Assembly: GCA_029782225.1 (NCBI GenBank)
Contig: JAKOVF010000360.1
Location: 1-54,139 of the forward strand
DNA: 54,139 nt
Reading direction: 5' to 3'
DNA from: Chloroflexota bacterium
GTDB lineage: Bacteria; Chloroflexota; Anaerolineae; Anaerolineales; Villigracilaceae
Shown here: positions 39,826 to 47,892 of the stretch, in pieces
Numbering within the stretch: the first letter of the stretch is position 1
Layout: every line of letters starts with the position of its first letter
Made by a program: the position numbers and the translations under genes
The notes under the pieces: model-generated
The model's input: the letters and a program-made list of their open reading frames with translations, nothing else
What the model was told of the DNA's origin: nothing
Database searches by the model: none

Positions 39826-40766
39826 GCTGCACCTCCATTTAGCGCAAAGTAAACTTCTTCGAGATTTGCTTCCTGCGGTGCCAGACGATAGACACGCAAA
39901 TCCTTGTTTACAAAAAGGGATAACAATTCCGGTATGGCATCCCGGCCGGCAAGCGACGCGGTGATCATGTCCTTCTCCTGTTTGGGAGAGCCAAGAACCA
40001 GCCGCGGAGTCTCCCGCAATATCTGCAGGGCCAATTCCACTTGAGACGGATCAACTTCCAGTTCGACATCGAGACGCTTCACATACTGACGGGTCAGTTC
40101 GGTCGGCGTACCCAATGCCACCAATCGTCCTTGTTCCATCACAGCCACACGGTCACAGAGTTTCTGAGCCTCCACCAGGTTATGGGTGCAGAGGAACACA
40201 GTGCGACCTTCACGCCGAGCAAGATGCTCCACCAAAGTATGGACATGCTTGGCCGCAACGGGGTCGAGACCTGAGGTGGGCTCGTCGAGAAATAGCACCT
40301 CAGGCTGATGAAGCAGGGCGCGGGCCAGCGCAAGGCGTTGCTTCATTCCTTTGCTGTAGCCGCCAACCTTTTCGTCCGCCCGATCAGATAGCTCGAACTC
40401 TGTCAGCAGGGCGTTCACGCGCGCGGCCACATTCTGACGAGGAATGCTGTAGAGATCAGCATAAATAGATAGATTGTCGCGGGCAGTGAGACGTTCATCC
40501 AGCGAAGGAGTTTCTGTGAGCACCCCGGTTCGGGCACGCAGAATGGAACCCTCGGTCCGGGCATCCATTCCCAGTACATGCGCAGTTCCGGAAGTGGGGT
40601 CGATCACGCCATTCAGCAAGCGGACAGTAGTCGTCTTGCCGGCGCCGTTATGACCCAGAAAGCCAAAGATTTCACCGGCATGCACTTCAAGGTTCAGGCC
40701 GTCCACGGCGCGTTTATCGCCAAAATCTCGTGAGAGGGAGAAAGTTTGGATAACAGGAGATGACAT
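39822..40766 (-). CDS. ABC transporter ATP-binding protein
   Basis: A 314-residue ATPase of the NatA/DrrA/CcmA type. Walker A is GHNGAGKTT, the signature loop is YSKGMKQRLALARAL, Walker B is VLFLDEPTSGLDP, followed by the switch His in CTHNL. The C-terminal ~80 residues form the extra domain common to exporter ATPases of this type. ATG 40766 has AAAAGGAG before it, 19 bp from the -10 of module 11. It overlaps the permease gene. Confidence 0.94.
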   Translation of the reverse strand: MSSPVIQTFSLSRDFGDKRAVDGLNLEVHAGEIFGFLGHNGAGKTTTVRLLNGVIDPTSGTAHVLGMDARTEGSILRARTGVLTETPSLDERLTARDNLSIYADLYSIPRQNVAARVNALLTEFELSDRADEKVGGYSKGMKQRLALARALLHQPEVLFLDEPTSGLDPVAAKHVHTLVEHLARREGRTVFLCTHNLVEAQKLCDRVAVMEQGRLVALGTPTELTRQYVKRLDVELEVDPSQVELALQILRETPRLVLGSPKQEKDMITASLAGRDAIPELLSLFVNKDLRVYRLAPQEANLEEVYFALNGGAA

Positions 40767-40785
40767 TTGAGCTCCTTTTGACGGT

Positions 40786-40853
40786 AGTATAGCAAGCATT
40801 GCAAGAAGACTCCCCCGTCTGCGGAGGAGTCTTTGCACTGGTCAAGTGGACAG
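40786..40853 (-). promoter_or_regulatory. Promoter module 11 (68 bp, close to consensus)
   Basis: Consensus dyad box CTGGTCAAGTGGACAG (40838-40853), hairpin AAGACTCCCCCGTCT...GGAGGAGTCTT (about 40806-40833), 16-bp spacer, -10 TATACT (40786-40791), 19 bp to the ATPase ATG. The gene-strand context GCTTGC before the -10 is also seen in similar form in other copies. Confidence 0.77.
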
Positions 40854-40870
40854 TGTAAAAGTTTTGCATC

Positions 40871-42400
40871 TCAGGGGTTTTGCAGCTTCCCTTCCAGAGT
40901 GAGGGTCGCCGTATGGGTGCGCTCTCTGGCATTGATCGTCACGTGATCCCCTTCAAAGTGTATCTCCAGGGCATAGGCATTGTTATTGGCAATTGCATCA
41001 TATTCGAAGAGGAAAGTTTGAGAATCCATCCATCTGCCGCGCAGTCCCATCAAAAGATCATGCTCTCCAATTGGAAACATACGATAAACCCCGTCCAGGC
41101 CGACAAGTAGATCCCGATCGGGCTGGTTATAGAAGGTCGCATGTAATCGTGCTTCGGCCGTATCATCGAAATCAAAACGAATGGTCTTGATATCGAGCGG
41201 GCTGAATTCGAAGGCGTAGGTTCTGCCCGAGATGGTGCGCGCCGTACCCGGCAGGGCGGGAATCGCCTGCGGTACCGGCGGCTGAAGGATAGCTTTGAGA
41301 GCGACATCCAGTTGTTCAACACCTTTGGGATTTTCTGGCAAAGGCTCCGTCAGATCCACCATGGCGGAGATCAAGTAAGGAGTCACATCGTTCCATTCGA
41401 AACCACCGCCTGTCGTCACTACGACCATATCCAGCTCCGGAAGAACGCGGATGTACTGGCCGCCGCGCCCCTCGGCAGCAAACTCAACAAACTGCGTTGG
41501 AGGCGGGACCCACCACCCATATCCGTAGTTATCGCCTCTGCCCGTCTTCTTCTCCAATTGGGTCGCTTCCTCAACCCAACCCGCAGAGACAATCTGCATA
41601 TCCTCCCACTGGCCCTGATGAAGCATGAGATAACCGATCTTTGCCACATCGCGCGGGTGGAGGTATAAGCCGGCCCAACCGTCACTATAACCCTGCGGGT
41701 CGGCCTCCCAGATGACGTCTTTGATGCCGAGCGGCTCAAAGAGCTGGACCCGGGCAAACTCGGCAGCCGTCATCCCCGTTGCCTGCTGTAAGATGGCAGA
41801 GAGCACGTGCATTCCCGGGCTGCAATACTCAAAATGCGTCCCGGGGATGTGCTTCATTTTGAGATCGAGGGTGAACTGTATCCAATCCGGCGCGGATCCC
41901 ATTTCAGTGAGGGTCTGCTCATCGTTCGCGGAGATACAATCCAACCCCGAGGTCATTCCCGCCAACTGCCGCACTGTAATTTGATCCTTCAGGAAACCGC
42001 GGTTTGCAATCGTCCGGTCCGGAAAGAATGAGACCATTTTGTCATCCAGGTTGAGCTTGCCCTGGTCAGAAGCAATCCCGATGAGAGTTGTCATCACACT
42101 CTTAGTCACGGACGCCAGTTCGTGAACCGTCTCGCCATCGTAGGGATAAAAATATGCGTCGAGAATCACATTGTCGTTGCGGATGACCATCACGCTATGA
42201 ATGTTGATATTGTTATCGCGTATACTTTGTAAGCCTTCGGCAAGTCTGGTTGAATCGAAGCCCTGTTCTTCGGGGGTACTTGTATGCCAGGCATCTGTGG
42301 GCCAGTACGAAGGCGACGGCGGATGGACAGCGGGCCTGACAGAACAGGCAGAGATGATCCATGTGATGATTAGCAAAAGAATGAGCAATTTCTTGTACAT
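40871..42400 (-). CDS. Serine hydrolase lipoprotein, class C beta-lactamase fold (paralogue 2)
   Basis: A 509-residue predicted lipoprotein: the signal peptide ends at a lipobox (IISAC, Cys19). The catalytic SxxK is Ser97-Val-Thr-Lys100 (ELASVTKSV); the second motif reads YCS in HFEYCSPGMHVLSA. This variant and the layout resemble 6-aminohexanoate-dimer hydrolase-like proteins. The last ~120 residues (385-509) form an extra beta-rich domain (GRTYAFEFSPLDIKTIRFDF). It lies 61 nt after paralogue 3 in the unit of module 12. Substrate unknown, probably at the outer face of the membrane. Confidence 0.87.
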   Translation of the reverse strand: MYKKLLILLLIITWIISACSVRPAVHPPSPSYWPTDAWHTSTPEEQGFDSTRLAEGLQSIRDNNINIHSVMVIRNDNVILDAYFYPYDGETVHELASVTKSVMTTLIGIASDQGKLNLDDKMVSFFPDRTIANRGFLKDQITVRQLAGMTSGLDCISANDEQTLTEMGSAPDWIQFTLDLKMKHIPGTHFEYCSPGMHVLSAILQQATGMTAAEFARVQLFEPLGIKDVIWEADPQGYSDGWAGLYLHPRDVAKIGYLMLHQGQWEDMQIVSAGWVEEATQLEKKTGRGDNYGYGWWVPPPTQFVEFAAEGRGGQYIRVLPELDMVVVTTGGGFEWNDVTPYLISAMVDLTEPLPENPKGVEQLDVALKAILQPPVPQAIPALPGTARTISGRTYAFEFSPLDIKTIRFDFDDTAEARLHATFYNQPDRDLLVGLDGVYRMFPIGEHDLLMGLRGRWMDSQTFLFEYDAIANNNAYALEIHFEGDHVTINARERTHTATLTLEGKLQNP

Positions 42401-42461
42401 GGTTGTTAGGCTCTCCTTCAGCCTGAGATGTCACAGTTCCAGACAAATACATGCGTTACAG

Positions 42462-43562
42462 CTACAGCAGCTCCACCAATGAGGCGAAGAGCTGCAGATA
42501 AAACGGAGCCCAGTCTCGAGGTTTACCTCTGCCAAAACGCAGGATGATGCAATCCTTATCAGGAGCAATATAAATAAACTGACCCAGATTACCGATCGCC
42601 ATTAAGCGACCTTTTCCCTGACGAGGAATCCACCATAGATACTTATAGTTCGTCCACTTCGCATCCGGCGCAACCGTAGTGGACTCCGTTATCCAGCCTT
42701 CCGGCACAATTTGTTTGCCTTCCCAATCCCCTCCACGAAGATACAGGCGGCCGAATTTTGCAAAGTCAATCGGACGTGCGTTCAAGCCGCTTTCCATTTT
42801 CTCCATACCGCACTGCTGGCTATCGAGACTCCACGAGGCAGAGAATTCCATTCCGAGCGGTTCCCATAGCTTCTCCTGCAAATACGCAGACACAGTGCCG
42901 CTCGTTACACGCTCCAGGAGCATGCCAAGCAGGACCAGGTTGTAGTTGTTGTAGTGAAACCGCAGACCTGGTGGTTCGATTGGCCTGGCTTGCCGCGCAA
43001 GCTGTCGTATGTCTGGAGCATAGTAAATGCGTGGCTGATCATTCCACGGGAGGAATCCATGCTCGTTATATCCAAGCCCGGAGCTCATACTCACAAGATG
43101 TCGAATCGTAATTTCTGACCAAAATGATGCAGAAAACTCTGAGAGATATTTGGTGATTGGATCATCAAGACCCTGGATGAGCTTTTCGCGCAAGGCGATG
43201 CCGATCAAGGCGGACACAAAGGATTTAACTGTGGAGAAGGATGTACAAACCGATGAATGGTCATAGCCACTGTAATATTGCTCGAAAAGCAACTTGTCAT
43301 TCTTGATGACAAGGAAAGCCACGGTGCCGTTGTGCTCTAGAAGCTGGTCCATTGTCTCTTCTCGAGGCGGTTTCACCGTTGCAACTGCCTGATCGAGGAC
43401 TGGCAGAACCGTGCGGCTCTCTTCAGATGGAGAAAAATGAAACACAGGCGGTAAATTCTGTATGTCACGACTCGGAAAAATCTTGTGATCGGAGATATCT
43501 ACAGAATTCAGAAGAATGTAGCGGGCAAGATACGAAGAGTCGAGCCAGCTTTTCAGATTCAT
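42462..43562 (-). CDS. Serine hydrolase, class C beta-lactamase fold (paralogue 3)
   Basis: A 366-residue protein with SxxK at Ser110-Thr-Val-Lys113 (TSFSTVKSF) and a complete YNN in FHYNNYNLVLLG. It is a close paralogue of the 400-aa hydrolase at 35.6-36.8 kb but lacks that protein's N-terminal membrane segment, so export is unclear. The start is uncertain: ATG 43562 has AAAGGGA upstream; a GTG at 43592 overlaps the stop of the preceding gene and would add ten residues. It stands between a six-helix membrane protein and the lipoprotein hydrolase. Confidence 0.83.
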   Translation of the reverse strand: MNLKSWLDSSYLARYILLNSVDISDHKIFPSRDIQNLPPVFHFSPSEESRTVLPVLDQAVATVKPPREETMDQLLEHNGTVAFLVIKNDKLLFEQYYSGYDHSSVCTSFSTVKSFVSALIGIALREKLIQGLDDPITKYLSEFSASFWSEITIRHLVSMSSGLGYNEHGFLPWNDQPRIYYAPDIRQLARQARPIEPPGLRFHYNNYNLVLLGMLLERVTSGTVSAYLQEKLWEPLGMEFSASWSLDSQQCGMEKMESGLNARPIDFAKFGRLYLRGGDWEGKQIVPEGWITESTTVAPDAKWTNYKYLWWIPRQGKGRLMAIGNLGQFIYIAPDKDCIILRFGRGKPRDWAPFYLQLFASLVELL

Positions 43563-43584
43563 GGCTGCCGCATATCCCTTTTCA

Positions 43585-44439
43585 TTAAGCACCGTTCTTT
43601 GGCCTGAAGAGGTTGGCGGCGACGATGCCAGTAAGGAAATTCTGGAAGAAGATTTCGGTCAGCGTTGCCAGGTTGAATCCAAGCGGCATGGTTCGGAATG
43701 TGACTTCCACATAGGGTCCGACTCCGCCAACAATGAATAAGAGGATTCCAAGCCAGATAGCAAGCTGTCGTCGAGGCGCATTGGTAGCGCGTACGATGAA
43801 CAACGATCCAAGCCCAAACAACGGACCGCGTATCAACTGCGCCAGGAAGATGATGCCTGCTGGCGGAAGAGACAACCCATACTGCGGATTATTCTCGTAG
43901 AATGACCTGGTATAAAGTAAAGCGTTTGTCGCCCCAAAGATGAAGTAAAAGAGGAAATAAGCGAGTCCTACAACCAACACACGCCAGGTCCAGCCCCACC
44001 AACTCCTTTTCGGGCCTCTATTTTCCTGAGGAGTTTGATCGGCGGGCATCAGCAACAAAACTGCCAGCCATGCCAGCAGCAAGCTGACAAGAATCCCGAA
44101 GAATGCTCCCAGGATGGCATTGAGCGCAGCAGTTGGCTTGAACAGGGAACCCTCGATGCCCAGTCCCAGCGAGCGGACAAAGGCCTGTACGCCCCACACA
44201 GCCAGCACGGTTTTGGCCCGTGACCAGCTCGAGTGCAGGATAAATGGACTCAGTGCCAGGCAAACCAAAGTACCTGTGATGAGCCAGACCAGGATGTTTC
44301 CGAGGCTGGGGGCGAGCCGACTTATGGAGCCAAGGATAGCTGCAACAAGTGCGCTCGCCAGCGCATATACAAAACCAACAAGTAGACTTCTGACGACAAC
44401 TTCGCTAATGCCGGGTTTTGATGGCGGCGTGATCTTCAT
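43585..44439 (-). CDS. Six- to seven-helix membrane protein of unknown function
   Basis: A 284-residue protein with about seven membrane helices (around 12-37, 45-66, 75-92, 103-126, 150-172, 198-220, 229-250). A basic cytoplasmic loop NRGPKRSWWGW separates two halves. No motif of a known enzyme or transporter recognised. It lies 27 nt after the 53-residue peptide gene and overlaps or touches the next hydrolase gene. Confidence 0.65.
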   Translation of the reverse strand: MKITPPSKPGISEVVVRSLLVGFVYALASALVAAILGSISRLAPSLGNILVWLITGTLVCLALSPFILHSSWSRAKTVLAVWGVQAFVRSLGLGIEGSLFKPTAALNAILGAFFGILVSLLLAWLAVLLLMPADQTPQENRGPKRSWWGWTWRVLVVGLAYFLFYFIFGATNALLYTRSFYENNPQYGLSLPPAGIIFLAQLIRGPLFGLGSLFIVRATNAPRRQLAIWLGILLFIVGGVGPYVEVTFRTMPLGFNLATLTEIFFQNFLTGIVAANLFRPKNGA

Positions 44440-44466
44440 TTTTTGATCCTGGGAATTGATTGAATC

Positions 44467-44628
44467 TTATTTTTGCAGATTAGCAATCCCGAGTGCCGCG
44501 ACACCGATGGCCAGCAGGCTGGTTACGCTGCCGAGTGAGAGCGGGCTGACAATGTTCGTAACGATGACCGCGATTCCCATCGCGACTGCGACACCGTTGA
44601 AAATGGTTTTGAGCAGGTTGGGTTTCAT
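44467..44628 (-). CDS. Small two-helix membrane protein (53 aa)
   Basis: A 53-residue hydrophobic protein (MKPNLLKTIFNGVAVAMG...) with two membrane helices and a short basic N-terminus. It is supported by a GGAGA ribosome site before ATG 44628, a position directly behind module 12, and by hydrophobic codon composition throughout. In other bacteria such peptides can modulate a neighbouring membrane protein. Function unknown. Confidence 0.65.
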   Translation of the reverse strand: MKPNLLKTIFNGVAVAMGIAVIVTNIVSPLSLGSVTSLLAIGVAALGIANLQK

Positions 44629-44653
44629 GATGGAAGTCTCCTTTTCTGCGTAC

Positions 44654-44720
44654 ATCATAGCGGCATGAAACAGAAAACTCCCCCGTCAACGGAGGAGTTT
44701 TATACTGGTCAGGTGGACAG
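44654..44720 (-). promoter_or_regulatory. Promoter module 12 (67 bp)
   Basis: Dyad box CTGGTCAGGTGGACAG (44705-44720), hairpin AAAACTCCCCCGTCA...GGAGGAGTTTT (about 44674-44701), 16-bp spacer, -10 TATGAT (44654-44659), 25 bp to the ATG at 44628. The box begins 5 bp after the GIN-domain protein stop. Confidence 0.75.
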
Positions 44721-44725
44721 GACGG

Positions 44726-45676
44726 CTAATTGCCAGCCTTATTGACAGATCCGGCCCCGGTGACACTCTTGGTCACTTTCGGCGAGCCATAGTAATCTAC
44801 CGATCCCGCGCCGCTGACAGTGGCAGTGAGTTCACTTTTTACACGGACATTTGCATTTCCTGCGCCGCTGATGCGCACGTCGGCTGTCTGACTCTCCAGG
44901 TTGGCTCCTTCGAAACTGCCAAAGCCGCTAATTGTAATCTTGAGATCATCGACTTTGCCATCTGCTTTGATGTTGCCTGCGCCGCTCAATGTTGTCTCGA
45001 ACTGGCGGATGTCCACATCCTTCAATGTCACTTCGCCCGCGCCGCTGAGCACCATCTTGAATTTATCGGCTTGCAGGCCCTGCACTTCGAGTGTGCCTGC
45101 ACTCGAGAAGTCGACGCGATCTAATTCCTTGGCTGTGATCGTGATCTTCACAGGCTTCGAGGGATCCACGCGCTTTGACCAGTCCCGTTCCCTGTTATCG
45201 ATCACGAGAGCACCATTCTGCACCTCGGTCGTGAGCTGCGGGAGGAGATTATCATCGCCTTCGACCTTCACCGATTCAGTTTCGCCAAATTGAACGACGA
45301 TCTGAGCAGGATACCGGATCGAGATGGCCTGAAAGTCCTTCACATCGCGCGTTTGGGTGATGATCTTTCCTGAGCCCTGGATACTGCCGCCAAAGTCAAT
45401 GCCCAGGCTCAGGTCCGGACCACCGGCCCAGCCAAGCTGAGGGGCATAAACGACCGCCGCCAGCGCTCCCACGACGACCAACGCCGAAATGATCGTCCCG
45501 GCAATCCGCCACTGCGCGCTCAGGAGCAACCCAACGCCCAGAGCGATCAAGACGTAGGGCCAGATGTGGGTCAGCGCCCAGAGGTTCTCAGAGGGAATGA
45601 CATGCAGGCTGATCAGCAGCCACACCACACCGGCTGCGATCAGTGTCAAAGGCCAAAATAATGAGCGGTGTTTCAT
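44726..45676 (-). CDS. LiaF-like membrane segment plus GIN (DUF2807) adhesin-like domain
   Basis: A 316-residue protein. Three to four N-terminal helices of the LiaI/LiaF (DUF5668) type (about 7-80, LFWPLTLIAAGVVWLLISL, HIWPYVLIALGVGLLLSA) are followed by an exported GIN/DUF2807 beta-helix (about 110-316) with repeated turns SSAGTLEV, SGAGEVTL, SGAGNIKA, SGFGSFEG, SGAGNANV, SGAGSVDY, TGAGSVNK. GIN domains are found in surface and stress proteins of unknown role. Its start overlaps the stop of the LiaI-like gene by 4 nt. LiaF-like proteins act in sensing envelope damage in Firmicutes, which fits the cluster's apparent theme. Confidence 0.87.
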   Translation of the reverse strand: MKHRSLFWPLTLIAAGVVWLLISLHVIPSENLWALTHIWPYVLIALGVGLLLSAQWRIAGTIISALVVVGALAAVVYAPQLGWAGGPDLSLGIDFGGSIQGSGKIITQTRDVKDFQAISIRYPAQIVVQFGETESVKVEGDDNLLPQLTTEVQNGALVIDNRERDWSKRVDPSKPVKITITAKELDRVDFSSAGTLEVQGLQADKFKMVLSGAGEVTLKDVDIRQFETTLSGAGNIKADGKVDDLKITISGFGSFEGANLESQTADVRISGAGNANVRVKSELTATVSGAGSVDYYGSPKVTKSVTGAGSVNKAGN

Positions 45677-46260
45677 TTCTGCTCCGTTTCTGAATTAATA
45701 GACATATTGCTCGACTCGTCTGTCATGCTTTTTCGGGCGGGGAACAGGCCGGTGCGCACAAGGACGAGATAGATCCCAACCAGGATCAAAACGGCCGGGA
45801 AGATGAATTTCGAGAACGAAAACTCATTGAAAATCATCTCGAAGAAGCCGCCGAAGATAATGAACAGGATCGCGCCGATCTTGACCAGGCGCAAGCCGCT
45901 GTCCCGTTGCACCGAATTCTCGCTATACCAGCCCATGATCCAGATTCCAACGCCGACGGCCATCAGGATCACGGTCCAACCATAGGCCCAGCTTTCCCAG
46001 TGACCAAACAGGTTTTGCAGGAACAGCATCAGGCCGATGCCAGTAAAGATCGAACCAGGGATCGCCAGCCCGGCAGCAGACTTGCCGGTGGCAAACATCC
46101 CCACGAAAAACAGCACGCCGAACCCGATCACGAAGAACGGCCAGATCATTCCCCAGAAATTGAATCCCCGGAAGATTTGACCGGCCAATGTGAGCAGACC
46201 CAGTCCAATGAGCACTGATCCACCGATCAGTGCCCCGATGTTGGAGCGATTGGTTGACAT
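45673..46260 (-). CDS. LiaI/LiaF-type (DUF5668) membrane protein
   Basis: A 195-residue protein with about six short helices arranged as repeated pairs (IGALIGGSVLIGLGLLTLAG, FWGMIWPFFVIGFGVLFF, GWTVILMAVGVGIWIMGW, IGAILFIIFGGFFEMIF). This is the DUF5668-like membrane module shared with the next gene, which it overlaps by 4 nt. ATG 46260 has GGAG 7 nt upstream; an ATG at 46266 is too close to it. The upstream gap (46261-46354) contains a perfect palindrome TTCGCGCGAA and a possible local promoter. Confidence 0.75.
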   Translation of the reverse strand: MSTNRSNIGALIGGSVLIGLGLLTLAGQIFRGFNFWGMIWPFFVIGFGVLFFVGMFATGKSAAGLAIPGSIFTGIGLMLFLQNLFGHWESWAYGWTVILMAVGVGIWIMGWYSENSVQRDSGLRLVKIGAILFIIFGGFFEMIFNEFSFSKFIFPAVLILVGIYLVLVRTGLFPARKSMTDESSNMSINSETEQK

Positions 46261-46303
46261 TGTCATTCTCCTTCTTTCTTGATTTGTACTAATCTATACG
46301 TGG

Positions 46304-46313
46304 TTCGCGCGAA
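46304..46313. promoter_or_regulatory. Palindrome TTCGCGCGAA before the LiaI-GIN gene pair
   Basis: A perfect 10-bp palindrome about 45 bp before the ATG at 46260, next to TATAGA on the gene strand (about 46294-46299). It may be an operator. A second hairpin GCCCCGTCGGGC lies just upstream. Low certainty. Confidence 0.35.
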
Positions 46314-46354
46314 ACGGTTGCCCGACGGGGCAAAATTGCTGCCAGCCTGTGTAC

Positions 46355-46993
46355 TTATTTCTCAATGAGTTGCCTCCGTTTATAGTTGCCCCAAACTGCA
46401 ACCAGATTGGGCCATACGATCCAGGTAACATACGCCACAGAGACACTGATAAAGCCAAGAAAAATGGAAACCAGCCAGCCTACAGCAATAATGAGCCAGA
46501 CTTGAGCGGTGATTCTCAGGACATGCGGGTCCGAATTGGCGGCGAATTGCTTGTGCTGCTTCAGGACATGCGACCAAAAAGCCCAGGTCGTAAGCGCCTG
46601 AAAGAAACTATTGATGGAGAAACAGGCCACTGCCAGTTTTTCGCTTGGAAAGCGGCCGACAATGGCCGTACTGGCCGGGATCAGCGTAATGAACAGCAGC
46701 CCGATCATCGTCAGCCATAGCAGTGCCGTATCCACACTTGTAATGTGACGGAACATACGCTGGTGAACGACCCAATGGTTGGCGATCGAATAAAAAGCAA
46801 TGAGATAAATATAGAGCCTCGGCATCATCGCGAGCAGGCTCTGGGAGAGATCGACGGTCCCCTCCTCCGGCGGCCGCAGCTCGAGGACCAGTAATGTCAT
46901 CGTGATAGCAAAAACGCCGTCCACCAGGAATGTCAGTCGTTCGAGATTGACATACTGGGTCAATGCGCTGATGCTTGCAGTATTCCTTTTCAT
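46355..46993 (-). CDS. TMEM175/DUF1211-like membrane protein
   Basis: A 212-residue protein with about six helices. The opening LERLTFLVDGVFAITMTLLVLELRPP is the signature of the TMEM175 family, whose bacterial members form tetrameric potassium channels from six-helix subunits. The later stretch HWVVHQRMFRHI fits the family too. It lies 9 nt after the 49-residue protein gene in the unit of module 13. Potassium channel activity is inferred from the family; the filter residues (FA.T in the first helix) are present. Confidence 0.88.
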   Translation of the reverse strand: MKRNTASISALTQYVNLERLTFLVDGVFAITMTLLVLELRPPEEGTVDLSQSLLAMMPRLYIYLIAFYSIANHWVVHQRMFRHITSVDTALLWLTMIGLLFITLIPASTAIVGRFPSEKLAVACFSINSFFQALTTWAFWSHVLKQHKQFAANSDPHVLRITAQVWLIIAVGWLVSIFLGFISVSVAYVTWIVWPNLVAVWGNYKRRQLIEK

Positions 46994-47002
46994 GTAGGAA
47001 TG

Positions 47003-47152
47003 CTACTTCTCTGTCTGTGTGAATTTATAGATACCCAGCACCGCCAGTGACACCAGGGAGATCACAACCGAGATACGCGGATCCCACATGGCGCTCAAGA
47101 GGACAAATAGCGCGGCCAGGATGGCAATGGTGCCTTCAGTTTTTGAATTCAT
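47003..47152 (-). CDS. Small two-helix membrane protein (49 aa)
   Basis: A 49-residue protein starting MNSKTEGTIAILAALFVLL and ending YKFTQTEK, found by reading the gap between two membrane protein genes. Two hydrophobic segments (about 8-22 and 27-42) flank a short WDPR turn. GAGGAGAG precedes the ATG at 47152. The 9-nt spacing to the TMEM175-like gene and 16 nt from the upstream gene fit an operon member. No family recognised. Confidence 0.7.
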   Translation of the reverse strand: MNSKTEGTIAILAALFVLLSAMWDPRISVVISLVSLAVLGIYKFTQTEK

Positions 47153-47168
47153 CTTCTCTCCTCATCAA

Positions 47169-47537
47169 TCAACCGGATTCTATATTTGTTCGCAGCAGGA
47201 GCATTGCGCCCCATACTGCTCCGAACAGCAGCATCGCGAACATACCCACGAAAAGCCACTGGCCCAATTGGGCATAGTAGCCCGGGCTGACAATTTCGCT
47301 GTATATGACCATTCCCAATCCAAGCAGCAAAACTGTTCTGCCCCATGAAAGGGACCGCAGCGTTGCCAATCCCCCGATGATGAGCATCAGGGCCGTCGAA
47401 AATTCTGCCGAAAGGTGGAAGGCAATTGCCCGGGGCGCAGTCTCAAATTCAGGTACGCTGCCGGAGATAATGGAGAACGTCCATTGAACGATCATCAACA
47501 GGCCAGTTCCTATGCCATACAGGGCCGGGAATTTCAT
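47169..47537 (-). CDS. Four-helix membrane protein of unknown function
   Basis: A 122-residue protein with four membrane helices (about 5-25, 40-58, 66-84, 92-115). It contains a conserved-looking AFHLSAEFSTALMLIIGG with internal His and Glu in or near the membrane. No family recognised with confidence. Lies 22 nt after the exported small protein in the unit of module 13; the ribosome site is weak (GGAAATAG). Confidence 0.62.
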   Translation of the reverse strand: MKFPALYGIGTGLLMIVQWTFSIISGSVPEFETAPRAIAFHLSAEFSTALMLIIGGLATLRSLSWGRTVLLLGLGMVIYSEIVSPGYYAQLGQWLFVGMFAMLLFGAVWGAMLLLRTNIESG

Positions 47538-47559
47538 TTTCTATTTCCTTCACCTTGTG

Positions 47560-47874
47560 TCAGTGCGCCACCTGAAAACGGCTCAATTCAGGAATGAGAA
47601 CGGTGTAACCAAGGATGTTCCAGGAAGAGACTCCACCTTCCACGAGCCCCTTCCCCTTGAGATCACTGCCCACGGCAAAAACCTCCCCTGTGACACGGGC
47701 GCCATCCTCCAGCGTTACTTCTGCAAAGAGCACCTGCAGGTCTCCATCAATAACCTGACCCTGCGGGAGAACATAACTGCCGCCAACAACGTAAAGCGCG
47801 TTGTGATTGAAAAAGAAAAATGAAAACGAGGCGGCAAGAAGGGAAAGGACCAGGACAAAATGCAGCATTTTCAT
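47560..47874 (-). CDS. Exported small protein with bactofilin-like beta repeats
   Basis: A 104-residue protein with an N-terminal signal or anchor (3-22) followed by a short beta-repeat region (VLPQGQVIDGDLQVLFAEVTLEDGARVTGEVFAVGSDLKGKG) resembling polymer-forming bactofilin-type or related beta-helix repeats. AGGAG precedes the start, which is only 18 bp from the -10 of module 13. First gene of a six-gene unit (this gene, four-helix protein, 49-aa peptide, TMEM175-like, LiaI-like, GIN). Role unknown; the beta-helix would be outside the membrane. Confidence 0.6.
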   Translation of the reverse strand: MKMLHFVLVLSLLAASFSFFFFNHNALYVVGGSYVLPQGQVIDGDLQVLFAEVTLEDGARVTGEVFAVGSDLKGKGLVEGGVSSWNILGYTVLIPELSRFQVAH

Positions 47875-47892
47875 TTCGGCTCCTATGTTGTC

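Noticed and set aside
35576..43562. Beta-lactam resistance function for the three serine hydrolases
   Set aside because: SxxK with changed YxN motifs and no conserved KTG identified; the fold is shared by many esterases and amidases.
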